A DNA stretch of 64,000 nt from DASVVT01 sp036386415 (GCA_036386415.1 DASVVT010000095.1:1-64000); one strand, 5' to 3'. Positions 50,533-60,251 are shown, counted from the first letter of the stretch. The notes: generated by a model not told the origin, from the sequence alone. A program made the numbers and translations.

Positions 50533-50760
50533 AATAAGGCCGCCGACACCTGTTTTAACCTCGCCGACAGATGTTCTAAGCCTGCCGACACGCGTTTTAA
50601 CTCTGCTGACGGATGTTCTGAAGCCTCCGACACACGTTTTTTCTCCGCCAACAGGCGTACAAAGTCCATCGACACTTGTACAAAACCCGCCGACACGCGC
50701 GCAAAGTCCATCGACACATGTGAAAAATGTGCCGACAAGCGTGCAAAACGTGCCGATCTG
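50528..50760. repeat. 21-nt tandem repeat tract (about 11 units)
   Basis: Repeated GCCGACACGYGTTTTAAMYC-type units with a 21-nt period (some 22). On the minus strand they read as seven-residue heptads (FVQVSMD, LKRVSAG, LEHLSAR, LKQVSAA), in an 80-residue frame at 50496-50738 from a TTG with no clear ribosome binding site. The frame changes where units are 22 nt, so coding is doubtful. It follows the pilT stop codon directly. Confidence 0.8.
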
Positions 50761-51079
50761 CGCGCCGGGTCACTCCTGACTGCGGCAAGCCGGCGCGACG
50801 GGTCAGTCAGTACCCGGAGCGGTAGCGAAGGGGTTGCCGCTGAGTGCGACCCTCAAGTTGAGTAGCAGCCAACGCTTCTGGCATAGCGCGTGCGAAGATA
50901 CCTCCATTGCAGGCATAAACCCCTGCAATCGCCTCCTGATGGGGCGATGTGCATAGGCTCTATGCACGCTCGCCGTCCCTTTTTGTCCCGGCCTATGTAT
51001 GCTCGTTTTCATCCGGGCTTAACAGATCAACGCCGCTCCATACTTTACAGAGAAGGCTACACGTGCGGGTGACCAAAGA
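50761..51079. other. Intergenic region upstream of the receiver-kinase gene
   Basis: 319 nt. A hairpin at 50942-50974 (GGCGA-GTGCATA against TATGCAC-TCGCC) is followed by CCCTTTTTG, a terminator-like structure in plus orientation about 400 nt after pilT. No gene was recognised. Confidence 0.55.
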
Positions 51080-52474
51080 ATGATATTCGCTCCCCCAAAG
51101 GCGCCTCTGGCTGCCATGCCCTACCTGAGACCTAATGACATAGAGAACAACCGGCGCATTCTCATCGTCGATGACGAGCCGTCTATCCGCGAGGTCTTCT
51201 CCGCTTGCCTGAGCGCGCGTTACTCCTGCGTGACGGCCACCGGCGTCAAAGAAGCGCTGGCGCATCTGGCGCGTGAGCCCTTTGCCATCGTTCTCACGGA
51301 CGTGTACATGCCTGGGCTGAGCGGCGTCGAGTTGCTGCGCGAAGTCGTCGCGCGCTACCCGGACACGGCTGTGATCATGGTCTCAGGCATTGATCGCACA
51401 CAGCGCGTGCTGGATACCCTGCGCCTCGGTGCTTTCGATTATCTCATCAAGCCCTGCGACCTGGACGTGCTCGAACACAGCGTCGAGCGTGCCCTGGAGC
51501 GCCGCGCTCTGCTCTGCTCCGGTCGCCGCTATAAACAGGATTTGGAGAAACAGAACACGGAGCTTGCGCGCCGCAAAGCCGAGCTCGAACGCTTGCAGGC
51601 TCAGATCGTGCATAACGAAAAGATGGCAAGTCTGGGACAACTGGCCGCAGGGGTTGCACATGAGCTGAACAACCCGGCTGGCTTCATTCACGGCAACATG
51701 GACATCTTGAGCGAGTACGCGACCGGACTCGAACGCCTCTTGAGCCTCTACGACGCGCTCACTTTACCGGCGGAGCTGTCCGAGCAGGTTCAGGCTCTCA
51801 AAGAAGAGATCGACTACCGTGAATCGCTGGCCGACCTGCGCTCCATCATAGACGACTGTCGCGACGGGGCTGAGCGCATCTGTGATGTCGTCCAGAACCT
51901 GCGCACCTTCTCGCGCCTGGACGAAGCCGAATACAAGAAGGTCGATCTGCACGAGGGAATCGAATCGACCGTCCGGTTGCTTTCGCGCTACTACACTTCA
52001 GGCACGGTCATGCTCAAGCGCGACTACGGCCAACTGCCGCCCGTCGATTGCTTCGCCGGACAGCTCAACCAGGTCTGGATGAACCTTCTGGTCAACGCCG
52101 CACAGGCTGTGCGCGAGGGCGGCGAGGTGACGATCAAGACGCGACTGGTGTGCGAGACGGTGATGGTCACAATCACTGATAACGGATGCGGCATCGCGCC
52201 CGAACATCTGGACAAAATCTTCGACCCGTTCTTCACGACCAAGCCCGTGGGCGACGGTACGGGCTTAGGTCTCTCCATCACGCACAGCGTCATAGAGCGT
52301 CACGGCGGCTTCATCAAGGTCGAGAGCCGTCTCGGGCAGGGCACGACTTTCAGGGTCACGATCCCGGTTGATGCCAGGCCGCGCCCTAAAGCCTTGCGCG
52401 CCGAAGCGGGACACGAACGCGCCGTCTCGAATATCACCCAATCAGCAAAGGACTTTTACTTTCATGCCTCATAA
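51080..52474 (+). CDS. Response-regulator receiver / histidine kinase hybrid
   Basis: 464 residues. A receiver domain (about 28-142; ILIVDDEPSIREVF, phospho-Asp in IVLTDVYMPGLSG, Lys in DYLIKPCDLD) is joined by a coiled-coil (LEKQNTELARRKAELERL) to a histidine kinase. The kinase has an H-box MASLGQLAAGVAHELNNPAG and a HATPase domain with N-box WMNLLVNAAQAV and G-boxes DNGCGIAPEHL and GTGLGLSI. The receiver is N-terminal, so kinase output is likely gated by phosphorylation from another kinase. The downstream HD-GYP gene overlaps by 11 nt, suggesting translational coupling and a phosphorelay. Confidence 0.92.
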   Translation: MIFAPPKAPLAAMPYLRPNDIENNRRILIVDDEPSIREVFSACLSARYSCVTATGVKEALAHLAREPFAIVLTDVYMPGLSGVELLREVVARYPDTAVIMVSGIDRTQRVLDTLRLGAFDYLIKPCDLDVLEHSVERALERRALLCSGRRYKQDLEKQNTELARRKAELERLQAQIVHNEKMASLGQLAAGVAHELNNPAGFIHGNMDILSEYATGLERLLSLYDALTLPAELSEQVQALKEEIDYRESLADLRSIIDDCRDGAERICDVVQNLRTFSRLDEAEYKKVDLHEGIESTVRLLSRYYTSGTVMLKRDYGQLPPVDCFAGQLNQVWMNLLVNAAQAVREGGEVTIKTRLVCETVMVTITDNGCGIAPEHLDKIFDPFFTTKPVGDGTGLGLSITHSVIERHGGFIKVESRLGQGTTFRVTIPVDARPRPKALRAEAGHERAVSNITQSAKDFYFHAS

Positions 52475-54218
52475 GATCATGCTCGTCGATGACGAGCCAG
52501 CCAACCTGCGCCTCCTGGAAAGGCTCTTCCGCCGCGACTATCAAGTCCTCACGGCCTCTTCAGGCATGGAGGCGCTGCATCTGCTTGAGCAGCATGATGT
52601 CGCGCTGCTCATCACAGACCAGCGCATGCCCGGCATGTCCGGTATAGAGCTTTTGAAGCGCACCGCAGACCTGCGGCCGCACATGGTTCGCATCATCCTC
52701 ACGGGCTACACGGACATCAGCTCGCTCGTCGAAGCGATCAACTGCGGCCAGGTCTACAAGTACGTTACCAAGCCCTGGAGCAACGAGGACTTACGGCAGA
52801 CCGTCGGTCGCGCGATAGAGCATTACGAGACGACGAAAGCGCGGCATGAGCTGGTGTTCGCCAATGAACGGCTGGGGCAACGCCTGCAAGAGATGACACA
52901 GGGATTCGTGCGCGCCATCGCCGATGCGCTCGATGCCAAGGATGATTACGTGCATGGTCACGCGCGGCGCGTCAGCGGCTACTCGACGGCCATTGGTCGT
53001 CGCCTCAAACTGGAAGCCAGCCTCCTCGAACAGCTACAGCTCGCGGCGCTGCTCCACGACATCGGCAAGATCGGGACGCCCGACCACATTCTACTCAAGC
53101 CAGCGCCGCTCACCGCGCAAGAGCGCGCCGTCATGCAGCTCCACTCGGAGCGCGGCGCGCGTATGCTGGCGGGCATTTCGGAGATGCACGAAGTGGCGGC
53201 GGCTGTGCGCCACCACCATGAGCGTTTCGACGGCACGGGCTACCCCGAAGGCTTATACGGCGAGCAGATTCCACTTGCGGCGCGCATCATCGCGGTCGCA
53301 GATGCTTATGACGCCATGACCAGCCCGCGCCCTTTTCGCGAGGCGCTGGATCACGAAGCGGCGCTACAGCTCCTGGAGAGCGGAGCGGGCACACAGTTCG
53401 ACCCGTTGATCGTGCGCGCCTTCAGCGACTTCGAGGCCATCTCGCAAATACGCCGCAGCATCTCGGCTGGGCACTACGGCGCGCGCCTCTCTATCGCTCC
53501 GCTCGCTTCACGCGTCAACGAGTTTACGTTTAACGAGCTGGTACGCGAGATCGAATCTGAGCCAGTCCTCGCCGCCTGCGTGCTCAGAGCCGCCAACACC
53601 GGATTCAATGAAGCCCCGACCGCAAAACTTCAAGAGGCTTGTGAGCGGCTGGGCGACTCGCGTCTGCGCTCGATAATCGAGCGCAACTGCCTGCACGATG
53701 AACACAGTGGCAGCCCCAAACGGCTCTGGGAACACTCGCTGCGCTGCGCTGCCTCTGCGCGCCTGCTCGCAGAGCAGACAGCGGTCATCGACCCCGATGA
53801 TGCCTACACGCTCGGCCTGCTTCACGACACCGGAGAGATATTGTTCCGCTCGCTTTTTCCCGCCGAGATGGACTCGATGCAGCACCTCACAGGCGATGAG
53901 CGCGAACTGACGGAGGTCGTCGCCTTTGGCGTGGATCACGCACAGGTCGGCCAGTGGATACTGGAATCGTGCGGCGTGCCGCGCCTCCTAACGGTCCCCG
54001 TGCAGACCCACCACGACGTGATGCGCATGAACGACCCTGCCGCGCTGCTCCTGCACGTCGCGAACGCCGTGGCGCGCGCCGACGATGCCTACAAGGTCAC
54101 GGCGCTCGACGCGCTGGGCTCCGACCGGCTCGCCCTCATGGGTCTCAGCCGCGCCGACCTCGCCAGCGTCCATAAACGCACCGCCGCCGCCATCGAACAG
54201 CAAGAACTCATCGTCTGA
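52464..54218 (+). CDS. Receiver-HD-GYP-HDOD-like response regulator
   Basis: 584 residues from the ATG at 52464. A receiver domain (about 1-120; MLVDDEPANLRLL, Asp in LLITDQRMPGMSG, TKPW) is followed by an HD-GYP c-di-GMP phosphodiesterase (about 155-320; HDIGKIGTPDHIL, HHHERFDGTGYPEGLYG, ADAYDAMTS). A C-terminal HDOD/HD-like domain (about 365-584) has LGLLHDTGEILF. It probably degrades c-di-GMP under control of the overlapping kinase gene. The stop is just before an R2 hairpin. Confidence 0.9.
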   Translation: MPHKIMLVDDEPANLRLLERLFRRDYQVLTASSGMEALHLLEQHDVALLITDQRMPGMSGIELLKRTADLRPHMVRIILTGYTDISSLVEAINCGQVYKYVTKPWSNEDLRQTVGRAIEHYETTKARHELVFANERLGQRLQEMTQGFVRAIADALDAKDDYVHGHARRVSGYSTAIGRRLKLEASLLEQLQLAALLHDIGKIGTPDHILLKPAPLTAQERAVMQLHSERGARMLAGISEMHEVAAAVRHHHERFDGTGYPEGLYGEQIPLAARIIAVADAYDAMTSPRPFREALDHEAALQLLESGAGTQFDPLIVRAFSDFEAISQIRRSISAGHYGARLSIAPLASRVNEFTFNELVREIESEPVLAACVLRAANTGFNEAPTAKLQEACERLGDSRLRSIIERNCLHDEHSGSPKRLWEHSLRCAASARLLAEQTAVIDPDDAYTLGLLHDTGEILFRSLFPAEMDSMQHLTGDERELTEVVAFGVDHAQVGQWILESCGVPRLLTVPVQTHHDVMRMNDPAALLLHVANAVARADDAYKVTALDALGSDRLALMGLSRADLASVHKRTAAAIEQQELIV

Positions 54219-54226
54219 GCAAGTCA

Positions 54227-54323
54227 AGAGAGCGTTTAAACGCAAAGGACGCTAAGGGTGCAGAAGGATTTTCCTCTGCGCCCTTTGCGATTCTCCTCCG
54301 CGCCCTTTGCGTTTAAACGCTCT
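54227..54323. repeat. Intergenic hairpin repeat, family R2 copy 4
   Basis: AGAGCGTTTAAACGCAAAGG on the left matches CCTTTGCGTTTAAACGCTCT-type sequence on the right (the outer 15 nt AGAGCGTTTAAACGC pair exactly at 54309-54323). Confidence 0.85.
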
Positions 54324-54384
54324 GTCTAGCCTTTCACTCAACCGCAATCTGCCGGACTCCTCTTGCTTATCCGATAGCAACATC

Positions 54385-54413
54385 TTGACGTGCCTGTCAG
54401 ACCGTTATACGTT
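54385..54413 (+). promoter_or_regulatory. Promoter of the first VWFA-related gene
   Basis: TTGACG (54385-54390), 17 nt, TACGTT (54408-54413), 161 nt before the ATG at 54575. Confidence 0.5.
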
Positions 54414-54574
54414 ATCTTGCGGTTTTTCGAGAGACACCTGGTTTCAAGATACATGGCACGCGCGCCGCTTCCGCAAGCTGCATGACCGTTTTGCGTCCAT
54501 TCTCAAAGAATAAGGGCATCACGACCGAAGCTGCCATCATCAAACTGGACTCAGGCGAAGGGAGAAGTGGGATC

Positions 54575-56245
54575 ATGGAAGGCAAACGGCAAAAGGCACG
54601 GGGTAGAAGAGAGGCCGGATTATGGCGCATCCTGAAATTTTGCCTTCTGGTCGCTCCCCTCTGGCTTGCTCTGTTTACGCCGCCGCTGCTGTTGAGAGGC
54701 GAGGCGCAAGATGACACGGGCGTGCGCGCAGACCTTCCTGCGGGCGGTGAGCTGCGCATTGAAAACAGGCGCGGCAGCGTGACGATTGAGGTCTGGAACG
54801 AAAAACAGGTTGCGGTCGCCGCGACGATAGAAGGCAAGACGCCAGCCCGCTCGCCCGTCGTCATCCAGAGAACGGAGAAACTTCTCACCATCGGCGTGGC
54901 AAACGCGCCCGCTCAGATGACCGCTCGTGTCGATCTCACACTTCGCATCCCTGAACGCGCGCGCGTCGTAATCGTTACGACGACTGGCGAGATAGATGTG
55001 AGGGGGCTGCCCGCATCTCTCTCTGTGCAGACCGTGTGGGGGGATATACGCGCGAATCTTCCCGCTTCCACGGATGCGGATGTGACGGCGGAATCTCTGA
55101 ACGGGACGGTCGCCTCGACTCTCCCTGCTGCCTCGACGACGAACGCGAGCGAGCATCTCTTTCAGGCGCGCATCGGCGCAGGAGGCAAACCCGTACGCTT
55201 ACGCTCGACGCGCGGGCGCATCATTCTCTCAGCCACCGACGCGCCGCCAAACACGACGACTGTCGATGGCGCGCGAAGACCGCCGACGCTCTCCGGCACG
55301 GCAAACAACAGGCCGGGCGCGGGCACACCCGCAGACCCTTCAGCGACGCCGCAGGAAGTGGATGAGGATGACGTGATTCGTGTCGATACGGAACTGGTCA
55401 CGCTCAACGTGAGTGTCGTTGATCGCGGGACGAGTCGCGGCGTCGCCGGGCTCGTGCAGACAGATTTCAAGCTCTACGAAGATGGGGTCGAGCAACAGAT
55501 CGCGCACTTCGATTCCTCGGCTGCGCCCTTCAACCTGGTTCTGCTCATAGACCTTTCAGGCTCAACGCATGAAATGGTAGAGATCATACGCGCCGCCGCC
55601 CTGCGCTTCGTAGAGGCGACGCGCCCCGCCGACAGCATCAGTGTGATCACCTTCGCGGGCACGGTCAATCTCATCTCGCCTCTGACCAGCGACCGCGTGT
55701 TGCTTCGCCAGCGCCTCAATGCGATGGACACGCTGCCTGGAGATACGAAACTTTACGACTCGACGGAATTCGCCATGAAGGAGGCTCTGAAGGGCGCTCG
55801 CAGTACGCGCCGCACCGCCGTGATCGCGATGAGCGACGGGCTCGACGGCACGCTTCCGAGCGTCAGAGGCGACGGCTCCCTGACCATCTCTTACAAAGAC
55901 CTGTTAGATCACATACGGGAGTTCGACGGCGTTCTTTACTCGATCTGGGTCAACACGGAGTATGAATCTTTGAGCCCTGAAGACACGCAGCCGGAGGATT
56001 TCGACGCCGGTCACGACCGCATGAACGAGATGGCGGACGCAGGCGGCGGCATGTTCTACGAGGTGGAGAGACTGGACGACCTGGCGGGCGCTTACGAGCG
56101 CGTGGTCGCAGACCTCGGCACCGTCTACAGCCTCGGCTATCGCCCGTTGAACAAGCTGCGCGATGGTAAATGGCGCTCGATCCGCGTCGCCGTGGCGCGC
56201 CCGAACGCCGTCGCACGCGGCAAGCGCGGCTACTACGCGAACTAA
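54575..56245 (+). CDS. VWFA-related domain protein (acidobacterial type)
   Basis: 556 residues from the ATG at 54575, which leads into a signal peptide (ILKFCLLVAPLWLALFTPP to RGEAQ); a longer frame is rejected. Residues about 35-205 are a beta-helix-like region of the adhesin type (GGELRIENRRGSVTIEVWNE, TTTGEIDVRGLPASL). A VWA domain (about 315-520) has DLSGS and a later MSDG Asp. The closing YSLGYRPLNKLRDGKWRSI is typical of the TIGR03436-like VWFA-related family common in Acidobacteria. Secreted; ligand unknown. Paralogue at 56991-57986. Confidence 0.87.
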   Translation: MEGKRQKARGRREAGLWRILKFCLLVAPLWLALFTPPLLLRGEAQDDTGVRADLPAGGELRIENRRGSVTIEVWNEKQVAVAATIEGKTPARSPVVIQRTEKLLTIGVANAPAQMTARVDLTLRIPERARVVIVTTTGEIDVRGLPASLSVQTVWGDIRANLPASTDADVTAESLNGTVASTLPAASTTNASEHLFQARIGAGGKPVRLRSTRGRIILSATDAPPNTTTVDGARRPPTLSGTANNRPGAGTPADPSATPQEVDEDDVIRVDTELVTLNVSVVDRGTSRGVAGLVQTDFKLYEDGVEQQIAHFDSSAAPFNLVLLIDLSGSTHEMVEIIRAAALRFVEATRPADSISVITFAGTVNLISPLTSDRVLLRQRLNAMDTLPGDTKLYDSTEFAMKEALKGARSTRRTAVIAMSDGLDGTLPSVRGDGSLTISYKDLLDHIREFDGVLYSIWVNTEYESLSPEDTQPEDFDAGHDRMNEMADAGGGMFYEVERLDDLAGAYERVVADLGTVYSLGYRPLNKLRDGKWRSIRVAVARPNAVARGKRGYYAN

Positions 56246-56276
56246 AAGTGATGCGCTGGGGCTTACGTGAGGAAGC

Positions 56277-56852
56277 TTACCTGGCGAACAGTTGCTCGAC
56301 CTCTAGCTGAAGGTCTGCGAAGACATCCGACTTGATCTTCTCTCCACGCTTGAACGTCTGACCCTCGTCGAAACCGTCGCCCGTCTGTCGGCGCACCTCG
56401 ACCGTCTCTGTCGTTTCATCCACCAGCCACAGCTCGCGCACACCGAGCGCGCCATAGGTATCAGCTTTAGTATTACGGTCGTAGATAGCAGAGCCGGGCG
56501 AGATGACTTCAATCACAAGGTCTGCCGTATTGCGGTGCGTCGGGTCGAGCCGCGACTCTGTATCTGCCGAGACGTAGAATAAGTCGGGCTCAAGGTGCGT
56601 CCTCGCCTCCGTCCAGATAGCCGCGCGTGGAAGGTATATACCGCCCGTATCGCTTGTGGCGAACAGGTGAGACATTAAGAACCGATTAAGCCGTTTGACG
56701 ATCTCATCGTGTGTGTGTTCGGGAGGCGGGGTCATATAAAGCACTCCTGCGATGAGTTCGAGTTTCGACCTGTCAGGTGGGTCGGGCAGTTGCCAGAACT
56801 CATCGAGCGTGTACATCTTAACGAGCGGCGATGTGTTGATCCGTGAAACCAT
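56277..56852 (-). CDS. Uma2-family (DUF820) endonuclease-like protein
   Basis: 191 residues. The restriction-endonuclease-like core has LELIAGVLYMTPPPEHTHDE, the Asp in LEPDLFYVS, and Glu/Lys in DLVIEVISPGS and TKADTYGALGVRELWLVD, giving a PD-(D/E)xK arrangement. Uma2 proteins are abundant in cyanobacteria and Acidobacteria, usually of unknown function. Monocistronic. Confidence 0.9.
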   Translation of the reverse strand: MVSRINTSPLVKMYTLDEFWQLPDPPDRSKLELIAGVLYMTPPPEHTHDEIVKRLNRFLMSHLFATSDTGGIYLPRAAIWTEARTHLEPDLFYVSADTESRLDPTHRNTADLVIEVISPGSAIYDRNTKADTYGALGVRELWLVDETTETVEVRRQTGDGFDEGQTFKRGEKIKSDVFADLQLEVEQLFAR

Positions 56853-56990
56853 GACTGTCCTCCGCCACAGTATATCAAACTAAATCTATTGCAAGATATG
56901 GGACAAGCGATGATGGATTAGCCTTGAGCAGCATTGAGCGCGTGAGGGCAAGTCAGGTATATTACTTTACTACTCCCCTGGAAACCTGAA

Positions 56991-57986
56991 ATGAAAGCTT
57001 GCTCTCGCATCTCGCCCGGTATTCCTCTGCGGCTGCTCTTCCTGCTGCTGGCCGTCGCCTGCTGCTACCCCTCGACTGTGTGGGCGCAGGCGAAGGGCGA
57101 AGAGGGTGACGAGACGATTCGCGTCGATACGGGACTCGTCGATCTTAACGTGAGCGTCTTTAACCATGACCCGCAGCGTGCGGTCGGCCAGTTGGTGCAG
57201 AAAGATTTTGTGGTACTTGAAGACGGGCAGCCTCAGGAGGTCGTCTTCTTCGCTTCGGCCTCGACCCCTTTCGACCTGGTGCTCCTGCTAGACCTTTCCG
57301 GCTCGACCAGCGATAAGCTGGATTTGATCCGCCGCTCGGCCAGGCGTTTCGTCGAAGCGGCGCGCCCGACGGATCGCATCGGCATCGTCACCTTCACGGA
57401 CGAGCCGAGCCTCATCTCGCCGCTCACATCTGACCGCGAAGAGCTTTTCAAGCGGATCAAGAAGATCAAGAAGCCGGATGGCGGCACAAGGTTCTGGGAT
57501 GCGCTGCGTTATGTGCTGGAGATCGTCTTGAGAGAGTCGAACGGCTCACACCGCAGCGCCGTCGTCGTGATGACGGATGGCGTCGATAACAACTTGCCCG
57601 GTGTGCTCGGCAACGGCTCAGAGACGCGCTTCGAATATCTGCTGGAGATGGTCAAGCAATCCGAATCAATCGTGCTGCCGATCTACCTGGATACGGAACG
57701 CGAAATGGTCGAAAAACAGCGCGCGACGGAGATAACCTACATCATCGCGCGTGAGCAGCTCGCGCAACTCGCCGAGGAGAGCGGAAGCCTGGTTTACGAG
57801 GCGCGCCGCGTGGAAGATTTGAACGGCGTCTACGAGCAGGTGATACGCGATCTGGGAACCGTCTACAGCCTCGGCTATCGCCCGTCGAACAAACTGCGCG
57901 ATGGTAAATGGCGCACCGTGGCCGTGCGGCTCGTCGCGCGCCCCGACCTCGCGACCCGCACCAAGCGCGGATACTACGCCAATTAA
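56991..57986 (+). CDS. VWFA-related domain protein, shorter paralogue
   Basis: 331 residues with a signal peptide (PLRLLFLLLAVACCYPSTVW to AQAKG). A short beta region (TIRVDTGLVDLNVSVFNHDP) precedes the VWA domain (about 85-290; DLSGSTSDKLDLIRRSARRF, MTDGVDNNLP). The C-terminus repeats YSLGYRPSNKLRDGKWRTV and TKRGYYAN, close to the upstream paralogue, which lacks only the large N-terminal adhesin-like region here. The two genes are likely a duplication. Confidence 0.88.
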   Translation: MKACSRISPGIPLRLLFLLLAVACCYPSTVWAQAKGEEGDETIRVDTGLVDLNVSVFNHDPQRAVGQLVQKDFVVLEDGQPQEVVFFASASTPFDLVLLLDLSGSTSDKLDLIRRSARRFVEAARPTDRIGIVTFTDEPSLISPLTSDREELFKRIKKIKKPDGGTRFWDALRYVLEIVLRESNGSHRSAVVVMTDGVDNNLPGVLGNGSETRFEYLLEMVKQSESIVLPIYLDTEREMVEKQRATEITYIIAREQLAQLAEESGSLVYEARRVEDLNGVYEQVIRDLGTVYSLGYRPSNKLRDGKWRTVAVRLVARPDLATRTKRGYYAN

Positions 57987-58114
57987 AGATTAGTCCCTGG
58001 TCAGTGGTCAGTCGTCAGTTGTTTCGCTGCCGGTACTTGAATCTTCAGGACTCAAGGGGCATTAGACAAACAACTGACAACTGACCACGGACTACTGACC
58101 ACGGGCAAATCTTT
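57985..58114. repeat. Intergenic hairpin repeat, family R4 copy 3
   Basis: AAAGATTAGTCCCTGGTCAG and GTCGTCAGTTGTTT on the left match AAACAACTGACAACTGACC, GACCACGGG and CAAATCTTT on the right; the inner segment contains CTTGAATCTTCAGG. The TAA stop of the VWFA-related gene (57984-57986) touches the left end. Confidence 0.85.
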
Positions 58115-58152
58115 TTGCATCGTCGGGCGGCATTTGAGCGTCTAAGATTGGT

Positions 58153-59490
58153 ATGCGTATTCAAGGTCTGGGAATAAGCTTTTTCTGCGCCATAATCATC
58201 GGCTCTTTATTCTTTGGGGCGTGCGGGAATAAGCACTCAGGGATCACGACGGGCGGCCCGGCAACCGTTCTGCCGGTGGCGCGAACTCTGCCGCCGCTGC
58301 CTGTGCGTCCACTTTCGCCGAAGTTGAAGGCGATGCGCGAGCGCGCCATGCAAACTGCTTCCAACCTGCGCGAGCTGAGTTTCAGGGACGAGGTCGGAAT
58401 GACGGAGCTTTCGGGCTGGGAGTATGGCACGCGCACGCGCGAGATGGCGGAGGCGCTGGGCGGCGACGAGCTGCGCGCCTTAGGGCGGCTTGCTTCCGCT
58501 GGCGGCGCACTGCCCGAAGGGATTGACCTTGCACAGTTGGCGGCGAACTTCACTGCGCTGACGGCGGGCGCTACCTATTCGCCGCTCGACAAGCAGATTT
58601 TGCTGGTCGATAAGAACAAGGACGACTCGTTGCTCGCGCATGAGTTTGTGCATGCCTTGCAGGATCAGAATTTCGATCTCATGAAGCTGCTCGTCGTGCG
58701 TCCTTACAATTTCGACAGGACGGAAGCCGTCTTCGCCCTCATCGAAGGCGACGCGATGAACGTCCAGCGACGTGCAGATGAAGGGGACGCCTATGGCCGC
58801 AAATCTCTCGAAGAGATCACGCGGCAAGAGAACGGTCGCTTCGGCGATTACCGTAAAGAGGTCGGATACCTGTTCCCGCCGCTTTTAACCGAAACCTTTA
58901 TCTTTCGTTATCGTGACGGCGCGCGCTTTGTCGAATTTGTGAGACGGAGTAAGGGTCAACAGGGCGTTGACGCGTTGTTCAATCGACCGCCTGTCTCCAG
59001 CGAACAGATTCTGCATCCTGAAAAATATGCTCAAGGGGAGGCGCTGCGTGAGGTGCAAGTGGACGAGGGAGCGTTTGCAGGGAGCGGGTGGCGAGCCGTG
59101 ACTTCGACGCCTCTCGGCGAGATAGGGATTCGTGGATTGTTGATGGCTGGCGTCGCCGACCGTGAGGCGACACGCGCCGCCGCCGGATGGGGTGGTGATC
59201 GCGCCTATCTCTTCGAGCGCACGAGCGAGGGCAGCCTGCCTCTCTTTATCTGGAAGACTGTCTGGGACAGGCCGGTAGACGCGGAAGAATTTTTTCAGAC
59301 TTACAACGCCCTTCAGCGTCGTCGCAACAACCTACAGGTGGGCAACGCCCTGACCTCCGGCGAAGAGGCGCGGATGATCTGGCGTGAGGCCGGACGCACG
59401 ACACTCATACACCGCGCCGCAGACTCAGTCATCATCGTTCGCGGCGCTGAAAGTGATCTCAATGCAGCGCTCGAACTGGCGCGGCGCTAA
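58153..59490 (+). CDS. Lipoprotein with zincin-like HEFVH motif
   Basis: 445 residues. A lipobox-type signal peptide ends in FFGACGNKH, so the protein is probably lipidated. After a Pro-rich linker there is a domain with the zinc motif in SLLAHEFVHALQDQNFDLM (about residue 160). The rest is helical; a region near AVFALIEGDAMNVQRRADEG supplies a later Glu typical of gluzincins. No close subfamily is recognised. Likely a periplasmic or outer-membrane-facing metallopeptidase; alternatively a non-catalytic relative. Confidence 0.82.
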   Translation: MRIQGLGISFFCAIIIGSLFFGACGNKHSGITTGGPATVLPVARTLPPLPVRPLSPKLKAMRERAMQTASNLRELSFRDEVGMTELSGWEYGTRTREMAEALGGDELRALGRLASAGGALPEGIDLAQLAANFTALTAGATYSPLDKQILLVDKNKDDSLLAHEFVHALQDQNFDLMKLLVVRPYNFDRTEAVFALIEGDAMNVQRRADEGDAYGRKSLEEITRQENGRFGDYRKEVGYLFPPLLTETFIFRYRDGARFVEFVRRSKGQQGVDALFNRPPVSSEQILHPEKYAQGEALREVQVDEGAFAGSGWRAVTSTPLGEIGIRGLLMAGVADREATRAAAGWGGDRAYLFERTSEGSLPLFIWKTVWDRPVDAEEFFQTYNALQRRRNNLQVGNALTSGEEARMIWREAGRTTLIHRAADSVIIVRGAESDLNAALELARR

Positions 59491-59521
59491 AGGAAAGAGA
59501 GGCCGCGAACAGCAGAGAAAA

Positions 59522-59615
59522 AGGACGGGGACGATCCACTAAACGACACGAAGCGACACGAAAAGAGAGGTTCTTTCGTGTCGCTTCGTGTTACTTCGTG
59601 GATCGTCCCCGTCCT
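59522..59615. repeat. Intergenic hairpin repeat, family R1 copy 3
   Basis: AGGACGGGGACGATCCAC (59522-59539) and its exact complement (59598-59615) flank AACGACACGAAGCGACACGA and the matching TCGTGTCGCTTCGTG. Confidence 0.88.
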
Positions 59616-59685
59616 CTTTTATTCTGTTATCCGGTATGATTTCGTATGGTTTCGTGTGTCGCCGCCTACGTCTCGGATGCTGAGC

Positions 59686-60243
59686 TTATTTAACGTAGAG
59701 AGCATTGGTTTGATCAAGCGTGAGCCTGTTTTCACCTCTGCTGACGGAGACTCTTTGATTCCAGAAGGCCGCGCTCCCAAAGGCTTCTGTGCGACCCATC
59801 AGCCAGTAATCGCCGGGCTTGAGGTCGTTGAAGACTGCGCGCCCGTGCGCGTCCGTCCGTGCAGGCTGGACGACGTGAGGCTCCCACAGTGGCCTTGCTT
59901 GCTCGACGAACGACATCACCTCCGCGCCAAGAGAGTAGGCGCTGCGCCGCCGCGCGTCCAACACCTGCGCGAGCATTCCCAGATTAGGATGCTCAATATA
60001 AACCTTCGACCGGACGGGATTGTTCTCGTCACCTTTCGCCATTGCCAGCACGATCATGTCAGAATCCAGGAGATAGAACGTCTCGCGCGCGACTGCCCGC
60101 GTCTCTCCTGAAGGCGAGACAATCTGCGCGTCCAACAAGAGAGAGCCGCGAGTCAGTTTGGGAATGATGAGCCAGCCGAGGCCGCAGAGGATAAGAAGTA
60201 CGAACATCCCGGCCAGCAAAAGATTAACTCGCTTTCGCGCCAT
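59686..60243 (-). CDS. Membrane-anchored protein of unknown function
   Basis: 185 residues. One N-terminal membrane segment (about 7-27, NLLLAGMFVLLILCGLGWL) precedes a beta-rich extracytoplasmic domain. The motif TDAHGRAVFNDLKPGDYWLMG is typical of carboxypeptidase-regulatory-like (CarboxypepD) folds. It ends eight nt downstream of the oxidoreductase gene on the same strand and is probably cotranscribed with it. Function unknown. Confidence 0.8.
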   Translation of the reverse strand: MARKRVNLLLAGMFVLLILCGLGWLIIPKLTRGSLLLDAQIVSPSGETRAVARETFYLLDSDMIVLAMAKGDENNPVRSKVYIEHPNLGMLAQVLDARRRSAYSLGAEVMSFVEQARPLWEPHVVQPARTDAHGRAVFNDLKPGDYWLMGRTEAFGSAAFWNQRVSVSRGENRLTLDQTNALYVK

Positions 60244-60251
60244 AACCTCTT

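Larger units (their letters stand above)
54219..54574. other. Intergenic region with R2 hairpin and promoter
   Basis: 356 nt. It holds hairpin R2 copy 4 (54227-54323) and a promoter at 54385-54413. No gene was recognised. Confidence 0.55.

Noticed and set aside
50528..50760. CRISPR array at the 21-nt repeats
   Set aside because: Units are contiguous and diverge internally; there are no unique spacers of constant length, and no cas genes. The same applies to 29490-29735.
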